This document shows, in pieces, positions 8,649 to 16,818 of a DNA stretch of 64,000 nt (positions within the stretch are counted from its first letter, which is position 1; every line of letters starts with the position of its first letter). The notes under the pieces are model-generated. The model saw only the letters and a list, made by a program, of their open reading frames with translations. It was not told the DNA's origin and did no database searches. The position numbers and the translations under genes were made by a program. This DNA is from Soonwooa buanensis (GTDB lineage: Bacteria > Bacteroidota > Bacteroidia > Flavobacteriales > Weeksellaceae), in NCBI RefSeq assembly GCF_900167905.1, contig NZ_FUYZ01000001.1:496001-560000 (forward strand), given 5' to 3'.

Positions 8649-11600
8649 TTTTAAATCCTTTTTCAATAGTTACATACAATAATGGTAAGACAAACAGGGT
8701 AAGAAAAGTTGCGACCATCAGTCCGCCAATAACCACTGTTGCCAAAGGTCTCTGTACCTCAGCGCCCGCTCCGTTGCTGACAGCCATTGGAATAAATCCC
8801 AGTGAAGCAACAAAAGCTGTCATCAGCACTGGTCGAAGCCTTGATTCTCCACCATCAATAACGATTCTTACAATATTTTTAATTCCTCTCTTGTGAAGAC
8901 GGTTAAACTCAGATATCAAAACAATCCCGTTTAGCACTGCCACTCCGAAAAGAGCAATAAACCCGACTCCTGCACTGATGCTGAAAGGCATTCCTCTAAG
9001 CGCCATCAGGAATACACCACCAATAATAGAAAGGGGAATCGCGGTGTAAATCAGCAAGCTTTCTTTAACAGAATTAAAGGCCAGGAAAAGCATGACGAAA
9101 ATAAGAGCCAAAGCAATAGGAACTGCTATCATAAGGCGCTGTTTGGCGTTATTAAGGTTTTCAAACGAACCTCCATACGTCATATAATATCCCGTAGGAA
9201 GTTTCATCTTCTGATCTACCTTCTGCTGAAGTTCTTCTACAATACTCTGAACATCCCTTCCTTTGATATTAAAACCTACTACAATTCTTCGTTGAGCATT
9301 TTCTCTCTGAATCTGGTTGGGACCATTCTTTACTTCCACTTTAGCAAGCTGAGACAGCGGAATCTGATTTCCAAAAGTTGTAGGAACCAAAAGATTCTTA
9401 ATATCAGTAACATTTTTCCTGTCTTTGGTATCCATACGTACGACCATATCGAAGCGTTTTTCACCTTCAAAAACCAATCCGGTACTTTGTCCTGCAAATG
9501 CAGTATTGACCACCCGGTTGATATCTGAAACAGATAAATGATACTGAGCAATCAGAGGGCGATTATACTCTATAATTACCTGAGGCATTCCCGAAACAGG
9601 TTCTATATAGAGATTCTGGGTTCCTTCTACCGTCTCTATAATTTTTCCGAGCTTCTGTGCATTTTGAGAAAGTACATCAAGGTCTTCCCCAAAAATTTTA
9701 ATCACCACATCCTGTCTTGCTCCGGTCATTAATTCATTAAAACGCATCTGTACAGGATATTGAAAGCTGGCAGTAATTCCTGGAACATCCTGCAGCTGTT
9801 TACCCATCTTATCCGCTAATTCCGGAAAGGTAGATGCTGAGGTCCATTCTTTTTTATCCTTTAAAATAACCATCATATCAGAAGCATCCATCGGCATCGG
9901 ATCTGTAGGGACTTCCCCGCTTCCTATTTTTGTAACCACCTTTTCCACTTCCGGAAACCTGGATTTGAGAATATGTGCTGCTTTCTGGGTACTTTCAATC
10001 GTTGTTGTCAGACTGCTTCCAGGCAAAACTCTTGTATCTACTGCAAAATCACCTTCTTCAAGGGAAGGAATAAATTCACCTCCCATTCTGGATAGAATGA
10101 CAACAGCGGTTATAAATAAGACTGCCACCACACCAAAAACTATTTTGGATATTCTGAGAAGTTTGAGCAAAACTGTCAGGTAAATCTTCTCTACCTTTTT
10201 CATCATTCTGTCTGATAATGTTGGTTTGTTGCTTCTTTTTCTCAGCAGTACCGCACTCATCATCGGAATATAGGTCAGTGAAAGCAAAAATGCTCCAAGC
10301 AGTGCAAAAGCTACGGTCTGGGCCATCGGTTTAAACATTTTCCCTTCAATTCCCTGCAGGGTAAGGATCGGGAGATAGACAATCAAAATGATAATCTGTC
10401 CGAAAACGGCGCTGTTCATCATTTTTCCTGCAGATTCAATAACGACAGTATCCATTTCCGATTTTCCGACAGAGAAAATCTTTTTAAACTTTGAGTTATG
10501 ACTGAACTGGTGTAAAACAGATTCCACAATAATCACGGCTCCATCAATAATTAGCCCGAAATCTAAAGCCCCAAGACTCATCAGATTTCCACTGACTCCA
10601 AAGAGGTTCATCATACATATTGCAAAAAGCATCGCCAAAGGAATAACAGAGGCTACCAGCAAACCAGCTCTTATATTTCCAAGAAATAAAACCAGTACGA
10701 AGACTACAATCAATGCTCCTTCCGTAAGATTTTTTTCTACTGTTCCGATAGCATTGTTCACCATTTTAGTCCTATCCAGGAAAGGTTCTATCACGACTCC
10801 TTTTGGAAGTGTTTTCTGAACCTGGGCAATTTTCTCTTTTACATTTTTAATTACCTGGTTACTGTTTTCACCTTTAAGCATCATAACGACCGCTCCTGAG
10901 ACTTCTCCTTCATCATTGAAGGTCATGGCTCCGTAACGGGTTGCAAAACCTTGCTTTACCTCAGCAATATCGCGTATAAACAACGGAACATCATTTGTTT
11001 TTGTCGCAATAGAAATATTGTTGATTTCCTCAATACTTCCTACTAACCCTTCACTCCTGATATATAGAACAGTAGGCCCTTTTTCGATATAAGCTCCCCC
11101 AGTATTCTGATTGTTGGCCTGCAATGCATCAAATACGTCATTGATTGTTATTCCATATGCATTAAGCCTGTCCGGATTTACAGCAATTTCATATTGTTTC
11201 AGTTTGCCTCCAAAGCTGCTTACTTCTGCTACTCCTTTTACTCCCAGAAGCTGTCTTCTTACTATCCAGTCCTGAATGGTACGTAGCTCTGTGATATTGT
11301 ATTTTTTCTCATATCCTTTTTCCAGTCTTACAACATACTGGAAGATTTCGCCCAGACCTGTGGAAATAGGTCCCAACTGTGGACTTCCTATTCCCTGTGG
11401 AATAATGCCCTGTATCTGCTGAAGCCTTTCGGCAACCTGCTGCCTTGCCCAATAGATATCTACATCATCTTCAAAAACAATGGTAACCAGGGAAAGTCCA
11501 AACCTGGAGAAACTTCTGATCTCTTTTAATCCTGAAATATTATTGTTCGCCTGTTCTATAGGAAAAGTAACAACGCGTTCTATATCTGTTGCACCAAACG

Positions 11601-11763
11601 ATGGTGCGGTGGTAATAACCTGTACCTGATTATTGGTAATATCCGGTACCGCATCTATCGGCAGTTTGGTAACCTGATAAGCGCCTACGCCAATAAGTCC
11701 CAATACCAACAATGCAATAATGAGTTTATTCTTTACAGAAAACTCAATGATTTTTGTAAGCAT
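8629..11763 (-). CDS. CzcA-like heavy-metal efflux RND transporter
   Basis: The 1044-residue inner-membrane pump has the classic RND layout: one N-terminal membrane helix, a large periplasmic porter domain, six helices, a second porter domain and six more helices. The TM4 motif is DFGLIIDGAVIIVE, with Asp401, Asp407 and Glu414. This DFG-x3-DGA form is that of the divalent-cation exporters (CzcA, CnrA, NccA type) and differs from the Cu/Ag pump CusA. Export of Zn, Co, Cd or Ni is therefore more likely than Cu, though the exact metal cannot be read from the sequence. The two porter halves carry VKLPIDAVPDITNNQVQV-like and EFIPSLEEGDFA signatures. The gene starts the tripartite operon. A 20-bp palindrome lies about 50 bp upstream of the start. 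No metal-responsive regulator is visible next to it. Confidence 0.92.
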   Translation of the reverse strand: MLTKIIEFSVKNKLIIALLVLGLIGVGAYQVTKLPIDAVPDITNNQVQVITTAPSFGATDIERVVTFPIEQANNNISGLKEIRSFSRFGLSLVTIVFEDDVDIYWARQQVAERLQQIQGIIPQGIGSPQLGPISTGLGEIFQYVVRLEKGYEKKYNITELRTIQDWIVRRQLLGVKGVAEVSSFGGKLKQYEIAVNPDRLNAYGITINDVFDALQANNQNTGGAYIEKGPTVLYIRSEGLVGSIEEINNISIATKTNDVPLFIRDIAEVKQGFATRYGAMTFNDEGEVSGAVVMMLKGENSNQVIKNVKEKIAQVQKTLPKGVVIEPFLDRTKMVNNAIGTVEKNLTEGALIVVFVLVLFLGNIRAGLLVASVIPLAMLFAICMMNLFGVSGNLMSLGALDFGLIIDGAVIIVESVLHQFSHNSKFKKIFSVGKSEMDTVVIESAGKMMNSAVFGQIIILIVYLPILTLQGIEGKMFKPMAQTVAFALLGAFLLSLTYIPMMSAVLLRKRSNKPTLSDRMMKKVEKIYLTVLLKLLRISKIVFGVVAVLFITAVVILSRMGGEFIPSLEEGDFAVDTRVLPGSSLTTTIESTQKAAHILKSRFPEVEKVVTKIGSGEVPTDPMPMDASDMMVILKDKKEWTSASTFPELADKMGKQLQDVPGITASFQYPVQMRFNELMTGARQDVVIKIFGEDLDVLSQNAQKLGKIIETVEGTQNLYIEPVSGMPQVIIEYNRPLIAQYHLSVSDINRVVNTAFAGQSTGLVFEGEKRFDMVVRMDTKDRKNVTDIKNLLVPTTFGNQIPLSQLAKVEVKNGPNQIQRENAQRRIVVGFNIKGRDVQSIVEELQQKVDQKMKLPTGYYMTYGGSFENLNNAKQRLMIAVPIALALIFVMLFLAFNSVKESLLIYTAIPLSIIGGVFLMALRGMPFSISAGVGFIALFGVAVLNGIVLISEFNRLHKRGIKNIVRIVIDGGESRLRPVLMTAFVASLGFIPMAVSNGAGAEVQRPLATVVIGGLMVATFLTLFVLPLLYVTIEKGFKNEKNKK

Positions 11764-11813
11764 ATAATGATTGATTAACCTTAATTATTATGATAAAATT
11801 CCGGTATTCTGCT

Positions 11814-11833
11814 GATGCATAGATCTATGCATC
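11814..11833. promoter_or_regulatory. Perfect 20-bp palindrome upstream of the RND pump gene
   Basis: The 20 bases read the same on both strands, with GATGCAT arms around AGATCT. The palindrome sits 51 bp before the RND pump start, between that gene and the small His-rich gene. It is itself enclosed by a 9-bp inverted repeat (GGTATTCTG at 11803-11811 and CAGAATACC at 11865-11873). It could be a dimeric repressor site or an mRNA hairpin. It lacks the T-run of a terminator directly after the stem. Confidence 0.45.
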
Positions 11834-11905
11834 CGTATTAGATACAGATACTTTTTAAAAAAAACAGAATACCTTCCCGGTCAAAAAATGACTGAGAAAA
11901 ATAGA

Positions 11906-12292
11906 TTAAGATTGACGAAATCTTGGCGGCTGCCAGATAGAATTGAGTATTTCCTTATTATAAAGGACATTTTTATAAAGGATCTGTCTTATTCCAATAG
12001 GATTATATACCTTTCCTATACAATGAATATCTAAAATTGGATTAATGGTAAAAACTACAGAAAGAGGACTTGCGTGTGAAACAAAAGGCAGCTTCTGATC
12101 CTCATCATAGTCACTGTCTTTAACCGGATGATCATAATGGGTTTTTAGAAATGCAGTAAATGACATTTCAGGATTAAGGTTTTTGTGCTGAAAATAATGC
12201 TCAATGAGAAGCGGCATTTTCAAAAGCTGATATAGTTCGGTTGTAGAAACCAAATATAATGACAACAACAATATGGAAATCAGCTTTTTCAC
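11906..12292 (-). CDS. Small His-rich exported protein, copy 2
   Basis: This is the paralogue of the gene at 2736-3125: 128 residues, GTG start and an almost identical leader (MKKLISILLLSLYLVSTTE). It shares EHYxxHK, LNPEMS, THYDHPVKDxDY, HASPLSVVFTIN and the final WQPPR. The region from about residue 87 to 112 is different from copy 1. The family is unknown to me. It is the first gene of the minus-strand metal island, 142 bp before the RND pump, and the region upstream is gene-poor. Conserved His and Asp residues plus a Sec-type leader fit a periplasmic metal-binding or sensing protein, but this is inference from sequence and position only. Confidence 0.7.
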   Translation of the reverse strand: MKKLISILLLSLYLVSTTELYQLLKMPLLIEHYFQHKNLNPEMSFTAFLKTHYDHPVKDSDYDEDQKLPFVSHASPLSVVFTINPILDIHCIGKVYNPIGIRQILYKNVLYNKEILNSIWQPPRFRQS

Positions 12293-12297
12293 TGTAT

Positions 12298-12305
12298 CAA
12301 AATTA
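12298..12305 (-). promoter_or_regulatory. TAATTTTG -7-like element before the His-rich copy 2 gene
   Basis: The minus strand reads TAATTTTG, matching TAnnTTTG, 5 bases before the GTG start. The same element precedes copy 1 at 3130-3137. As this copy is the first gene of the island it needs a promoter near here. A clear -33 TTG is not visible. Confidence 0.35.
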
Positions 12306-12541
12306 TAAATTATTTCATTAAGAATGATTTTAAATAAAAGAAAGAGAAATTATTTCGGCTTATATTATTCATGAGGACTTAAAATTATGGCACCAACATA
12401 CTTTAGCGTACCAAATAGTAATTTTGTATAAAACTTACTTTTATTACTTACTGTCAATAAATTTGATGTTTAAAATAAGTATCAAGTTTTTTTGATTTGG
12501 TACATTAAGGTATATAATTATCAAATATTACTAAAAGTCTA

Positions 12542-12594
12542 CTTTGTAATTCTTGCTTAATTTGCTTGAGTCAAATTAAGCAAGAATTACAAAG
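12542..12594. repeat. Perfect 23-bp inverted repeat with 7-nt loop
   Basis: The arms at 12542-12564 and 12572-12594 are exact reverse complements over 23 bases, separated by CTTGAGT. There is no T-run after either arm, so this is not a normal intrinsic terminator. It lies in the gene-poor junction between the metal island and the glycan locus. A recombination or attachment site, a remnant of paired element ends, or a strong RNA hairpin are all possible. The wider stretch 12306-12541 shows no gene. Confidence 0.6.
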
Positions 12595-12617
12595 CATTGA
12601 AGATAAACCAGTTAACA

Positions 12618-12770
12618 TCACATGACAGGATTATTTAATTCTACAATTCTTTCCAAATCCTCCACCAAATGTTTCGATATTTCTTCGGTTATGGGTACAA
12701 GACCGGAACAGCCTAATAAAGACTTACTCAACCAACACTGATTGTTAAAACTTTTGCAAATTAAATTACA
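12618..12770 (-). pseudogene. Possible C-terminal gene remnant
   Basis: On the minus strand 50 codons are open before a TGA at 12618-12620. The translation looks protein-like, ending in PITEEISKHLVEDLERI and then VELNNPVM. It has an amphipathic helical pattern unlike chance A/T-rich DNA. There is no start codon at its 5' end and a stop lies just upstream, so it would be the surviving tail of a longer gene. I cannot name the family. It sits in the island junction, where decayed mobile-element genes would be expected. The call rests on composition only. Confidence 0.3.
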
Positions 12771-12892
12771 TTAGACAAAAGTTAAAATAACTTGTTTGAT
12801 TAAATTGAGATTTGTAATTGATTTTTAATTTGACTTAATCGCACCAAATCATCTATAAAAGTGTTTGAAGATACACTCGTCATGGTCACCAT

Positions 12893-12929
12893 ACCGACAA
12901 ATGAAACAAGTTTTCTTTGTCGGTTTTTT
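12893..12929 (+). terminator. Orphan intrinsic terminator, plus strand
   Basis: A 9-bp stem (ACCGACAAA at 12893-12901 and TTTGTCGGT at 12916-12924) is followed by a T-rich run. It points in the plus direction, but no plus-strand gene ends here. The preceding 40 bases contain two short hairpins (GTGT-ACAC and ATGGT-ACCAT). It may end a small RNA or be the displaced terminator of a gene lost from the junction. Confidence 0.55.
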
Positions 12930-12971
12930 GTTTTTATAAGTTTTTGTAAATCTGTTATTTAACAATTAAAA

Positions 12972-13004
12972 AAAACATTCTCACAGAATCTATGAGAATG
13001 TTTT
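12972..13004 (-). terminator. Terminator of the glycan-utilisation operon
   Basis: A 12-bp stem (AAAACATTCTCA at 12972-12983 with TGAGAATGTTTT at 12993-13004) is followed on the minus strand by eight Ts. It lies 44 bp after the stop of the cupin gene, the last gene of the minus-strand glycan locus. Confidence 0.8.
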
Positions 13005-13047
13005 CTTAATTAAAATTCAACTAATATTGAATTATATATTTTAAATT

Positions 13048-13539
13048 CTAGCGACCAAAATCGTCCTGAACTCTTACAATATCGTCTTCATTCGAAGGAT
13101 TGGAAGCATCAACGTGTTGCCAAATTTCTGCAACAACGCCCCAATTATCCAATCCAATCAAACGATGTCTTTCGCCTTGCTCAAGCTTGATTTGATCTTT
13201 TGGTTTGTATTCAACAAGCTCGCCTTCCTCGTCCGTTGGACTTCTTTTGATACCAACTGTGCCTGAAACTACTTGCCAAATTTCAGCTCTTCTGTGGTGA
13301 TACTGCCAACTTAATCTAGCTTCTGGCGCTACCAAAAGAATTTTTGGACTTAGCTTTCCTCCGATTCTCAACCCATCAACATCGATACCATCAAAATAGA
13401 TGTTTGCAAAATCTTGCGCCTGATTTTCATCAATTACAAAAAATCCACCCCACGGTCTCGTGTCATCTTTTGTAATGATATTAAAATTTTGTTCGGTCAG
13501 CATTTTTTCAACCTCATCAAAGATTTTATTCTTTTCCAT
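13048..13539 (-). CDS. Mannose-6-phosphate isomerase-like cupin
   Basis: This 163-residue protein is a single cupin domain of the type II phosphomannose isomerase kind. Metal ligands are visible as HHRRAE (His81, His82, Glu86) and a later His125 in GERHRLIG. Proteins of this size in Bacteroidota are usually annotated as cupin or phosphoheptose-isomerase-like. Its place at the end of an alpha-mannan/N-glycan locus, after a ROK sugar kinase, makes mannose-6-phosphate to fructose-6-phosphate the most sensible reaction. It follows the GH92 gene by 18 bp and precedes the operon terminator. It is cytoplasmic, with no signal peptide. The exact substrate is inferred from context. Confidence 0.75.
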   Translation of the reverse strand: MEKNKIFDEVEKMLTEQNFNIITKDDTRPWGGFFVIDENQAQDFANIYFDGIDVDGLRIGGKLSPKILLVAPEARLSWQYHHRRAEIWQVVSGTVGIKRSPTDEEGELVEYKPKDQIKLEQGERHRLIGLDNWGVVAEIWQHVDASNPSNEDDIVRVQDDFGR

Positions 13540-13557
13540 TTATTGTTTATTTAAATT

Positions 13558-15834
13558 TTACTTTTCTTTTGACATCGAGTAAGGAAAATCTTTTTCCTCA
13601 CTTCCTCTTTGTTTATTTGGAGTTTTATCCATTTGGAAATCTAAAACCGCACCTTTCATCAATTCTTTATGACTTAACCAGTTTTTAGAATAAACTTGAT
13701 TATTCACTTTTAAACTATTAACATAAAGATTGTCAGCACTATTTTCTGGCGCATTGATCTTGATTGAATTTCCATTTTCTAAATTAATAATCGCATTCTT
13801 AAACAAAGGCGCTCCCAAAACATATTGATCCGTCGCCGGCGTCACTGGATAAAAACCTAAAGCCGAGAAAATATACCAAGCCGAAGTTTGCCCATTATCC
13901 TCGTCACCACAATATCCGTCGGGCGTTGGTTGATACAATTTATCCATAACCTTTCTTGCCCAATATTGCGTTTTGTATGGCGCACCAGCATAATTATAAA
14001 GATAAATCATGTGTTGTATCGGTTGGTTTCCGTGGGCATATTGTCCCATATCCATAATCTGCATTTCGCGAATTTCGTGGATTACAAAACCATAATAACT
14101 GTCATCGAAAACTGGAGGAAGGGTAAAAATTTCGTCCAATTTTGATTCGAATTTCTTTTTGCCACCCATTAAAGTTGCCAAACCATCAACATCTTGGAAA
14201 ACAGACCATGTATAATGCAGACTATTCCCTTCTGTGAAAGCATCGCCCCATTTATAAGGATTAAACGGCGATTGGAACTTTCCGTCTTTATTTTTGCCAC
14301 GCATCCAACCTGTTTCTTTATCGAAAAGGTTTTTGTAATTGTAAGCTCTCTTTTTATAAATATCAATCTCCGAAGCTGGTTTTCCCAAAGCTTTTCCTAG
14401 CTCATAAATTGCAAAATCATCATAAGCATATTCTAGAGTTCTAGCGGCGTTTTCATTGATTTTAACATCATAAGGCACATAACCCAAAGTATTGTAATAA
14501 TCAACACCTTTTCTACCGACCGCGCTCATCGGTCCTTCATGATTTGCGCCATGTTTAACAGCTTCCCAAAGCGTTTCGATGTCGTAACCGCGAAGACCTT
14601 TAAGATAAGCATCCGCGACAACCGACGCCGAATTGTTCCCAATCATAATATCGGAATAACCAGGACTGCTCCACTCTGGTAAAAATCCGCCTTCTTTGTA
14701 CGCATTAGCCAAACCTTCCTGCATTTCTACATTAATGCTTGGATAGACCAAATTCAACAATGGATATAACGCACGGAAAGTATCCCAAAAACCTGTACCA
14801 GCAAACATTCTTCCATCCATAATTTTTCCGTTGTATGGACTCCAATGTTTGATTTTGTTTTGAGCATCAATCTCATAAAGTTTTTGAGGGAAAAATAAGG
14901 TTCTGTACAACGAAGAATAAAAAGTTCTTGTCTGTTGATCTGTCCCGCCTTTAACTTCGATTTTACTTAAAGTTTTGTTCCAAATGTCTTTAGCTTCGGA
15001 TTTAACTTGGTCAAAAGTTTTGTTAGCGATTTCTCTTTTTAAATTTAACTCAGCTTGTTCAAAACTGATAAAAGACGAAGCGACTTTCGCATAAACCGAT
15101 TCTTTATTTTTAAGTTTAAAACCAACAACTGCACCAGCGTGATTTGATGTAATTTCTAATTGATTGTTTACAAATTGATCATCCTTCCAAGTTGTAGTTA
15201 AATCAAAATCTTTATCAAACTGAACAACGAAATAGTTTTTGAAATTTTCATATTTCCCTGACGCATATTTGGTTGTATAGCCAATAATTTTGCGTTCTAT
15301 AGGAAGAATTTTAATATAAGAACCTTTGTCCAAAGCATCAATAACAACATAAGCGCTATCCGTTTTTGGAAAATCAAACTTAAAAAAAGAAGCTCTTTCC
15401 GTTGGAGTGAAAGCGGTTGTAACATTCGCATCCGCTAGATAAACGCTATAAAAATAAGGTGTTGAAATTTCAGCTTTATGACTGAACCAACTTGCTCTAT
15501 CTTCTTCCTTAAATTTTGGTTTTCCAACGCCTGGCATAATGGCAAAAGCGCCATAATCATTCATCCAAGGCGATGGCTGATGTGTTTGTTTAAAACCTCT
15601 AATTTTGTCAGCATCGTAACTGTAAGCCCAACCGTCGCCCATCTTTCCCGTTTGTGGCGTCCAAAGATTCATCCCCCACGGAAGACCTACCGCAGGATAC
15701 GTATTTCCGTTAGATAAAGACGGTTTCGACTGCGTCCCCATCAAAGGATTGACGTAATCGACTGGCGAATTTTGACCAAAAACGATAAGATTTAAAAAAA
15801 CAAAAAGTGAAGTAAATAAGAATTTCATTTTCAT
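13558..15834 (-). CDS. GH92 exo-alpha-mannosidase, first copy
   Basis: The 758-residue enzyme has a Sec signal peptide (ends IVFGQ) and the full GH92 layout: an N-terminal beta-sandwich and a C-terminal alpha/alpha-barrel. Family motifs include DYVNPLMGTQ at the start, THQPSPWMNDYG in the sandwich domain, and EDNGQTSAWYIFSALGFYP near the end. GH92 enzymes are Ca2+-dependent, inverting exo-mannosidases acting on alpha-1,2, 1,3, 1,4 or 1,6 bonds. The THQPSPW segment differs from the SHNHLSGTG of the second GH92 in this locus, so the two probably cut different linkages. There is no lipobox, so a periplasmic location is likely. The gene is 7 bp downstream of the ROK kinase gene. Confidence 0.92.
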   Translation of the reverse strand: MKMKFLFTSLFVFLNLIVFGQNSPVDYVNPLMGTQSKPSLSNGNTYPAVGLPWGMNLWTPQTGKMGDGWAYSYDADKIRGFKQTHQPSPWMNDYGAFAIMPGVGKPKFKEEDRASWFSHKAEISTPYFYSVYLADANVTTAFTPTERASFFKFDFPKTDSAYVVIDALDKGSYIKILPIERKIIGYTTKYASGKYENFKNYFVVQFDKDFDLTTTWKDDQFVNNQLEITSNHAGAVVGFKLKNKESVYAKVASSFISFEQAELNLKREIANKTFDQVKSEAKDIWNKTLSKIEVKGGTDQQTRTFYSSLYRTLFFPQKLYEIDAQNKIKHWSPYNGKIMDGRMFAGTGFWDTFRALYPLLNLVYPSINVEMQEGLANAYKEGGFLPEWSSPGYSDIMIGNNSASVVADAYLKGLRGYDIETLWEAVKHGANHEGPMSAVGRKGVDYYNTLGYVPYDVKINENAARTLEYAYDDFAIYELGKALGKPASEIDIYKKRAYNYKNLFDKETGWMRGKNKDGKFQSPFNPYKWGDAFTEGNSLHYTWSVFQDVDGLATLMGGKKKFESKLDEIFTLPPVFDDSYYGFVIHEIREMQIMDMGQYAHGNQPIQHMIYLYNYAGAPYKTQYWARKVMDKLYQPTPDGYCGDEDNGQTSAWYIFSALGFYPVTPATDQYVLGAPLFKNAIINLENGNSIKINAPENSADNLYVNSLKVNNQVYSKNWLSHKELMKGAVLDFQMDKTPNKQRGSEEKDFPYSMSKEK

Positions 15835-15841
15835 AGTTTTA

Positions 15842-16708
15842 TTAATAATTTAACGATTGTTTCAAGGCATAACTTGCGGCACCAAGAATGGCTGCATCTT
15901 CAAAAATTGCAGATATTTTTATTGGTAAATTAATGTTATTATTCTCAAGATTATTAGTCAGTTTCTCCTGAAAATAAGGATAAGCTTTTGCAATATTACC
16001 GCCAATCACCAAAACTTCCGGATTATAAGCTTTGACATGTTGCACAACAAAATCACTGAAGTGATCCGCATACTCATCAAAAATTATAGTTCGGAGGTCT
16101 TCTGATTTTTCCAGTAAATCTTTAGTCCCAGAAATATCTTCGCCTGTTAATTCTCTATAACGTTTAATAAGCCAATTGGTTGTTAAATAATTTTCAAAAA
16201 TACTTGTTTTATATGGTGAATTCCACAAATCTTCGTCAGTTGCGACTTTGCCATCATAAAAAGTGCTCCCTAGTCCAGTTCCTAAAGTAATTCCAAAAAC
16301 TCTTTTATGATTTTGAACTGCACCACCAAAAATTTCGCCTTCCAAAAATGCAGCGGCATCATTAATAAAGTGAATTTGCTTCTCAGAAATCGAAAGTCTT
16401 TGCGCTAATTCTTTTTTAACATTCAAATTAAGAATATTGATAAATTTGCCATGTGCCATCAACGATATACCGTTTTCGTAATCGAAAGGTCCAGGCATCG
16501 CAACACCTATTAACACTACATTTTTATCGAGATCAGCAATAAGTTTTTGTATCGCCGAAACCCAAGCTGATAAAATAACTTCCTTTTCGGCTAAAGAATC
16601 GACATGTTCTCGCAGATAAGTTGAAGCGATTATTTCGCGATTTTCGGTTGTTACTTGTGCCATCGTAATATGCGACCCACCAACGTCTATTCCTACAATT
16701 TGTTTCAT
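15842..16708 (-). CDS. ROK-family sugar kinase
   Basis: From the ATG at 16708 the product is 288 residues and starts MKQIVGIDVGGSHI, the normal beginning of the ATPase fold. A frame extending to 16753 adds 15 residues with no family match, so the shorter start is used. Phosphate-binding (GIDVGGSH and GITLGTGLGS) and catalytic Asp (NDAAAFLEGE) motifs are present. The CxCGxxGCxE zinc site found in most ROK kinases is absent, which puts it in a divergent branch. Inside this locus it likely phosphorylates free mannose released by the mannosidases, giving mannose-6-phosphate for the adjacent isomerase. GlcNAc or glucose are alternatives. Confidence 0.85.
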   Translation of the reverse strand: MKQIVGIDVGGSHITMAQVTTENREIIASTYLREHVDSLAEKEVILSAWVSAIQKLIADLDKNVVLIGVAMPGPFDYENGISLMAHGKFINILNLNVKKELAQRLSISEKQIHFINDAAAFLEGEIFGGAVQNHKRVFGITLGTGLGSTFYDGKVATDEDLWNSPYKTSIFENYLTTNWLIKRYRELTGEDISGTKDLLEKSEDLRTIIFDEYADHFSDFVVQHVKAYNPEVLVIGGNIAKAYPYFQEKLTNNLENNNINLPIKISAIFEDAAILGAASYALKQSLNY

Positions 16709-16818
16709 TTTATTTTGGCTTAAAAATAAGATAAACAAGCGCAAATTCGACATTTTTGAACGTCAAATTTGCGACTTGATTTTTAATAAAAAAATTTTAA
16801 AAATATATGAAAAAAGTG

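Noticed and set aside
8649-8666. TTG start for the metal-efflux TolC gene
   Set aside because: The ATG at 8648 has a better ribosome-binding context (AAAGGA), and the signal peptide begins there.
12855-12893. Possible tRNA 3' end (GTCATGGTCACCA)
   Set aside because: The TTCRA T-loop is missing, the stem would have an 8-base loop, and no matching acceptor or anticodon arm is found upstream.
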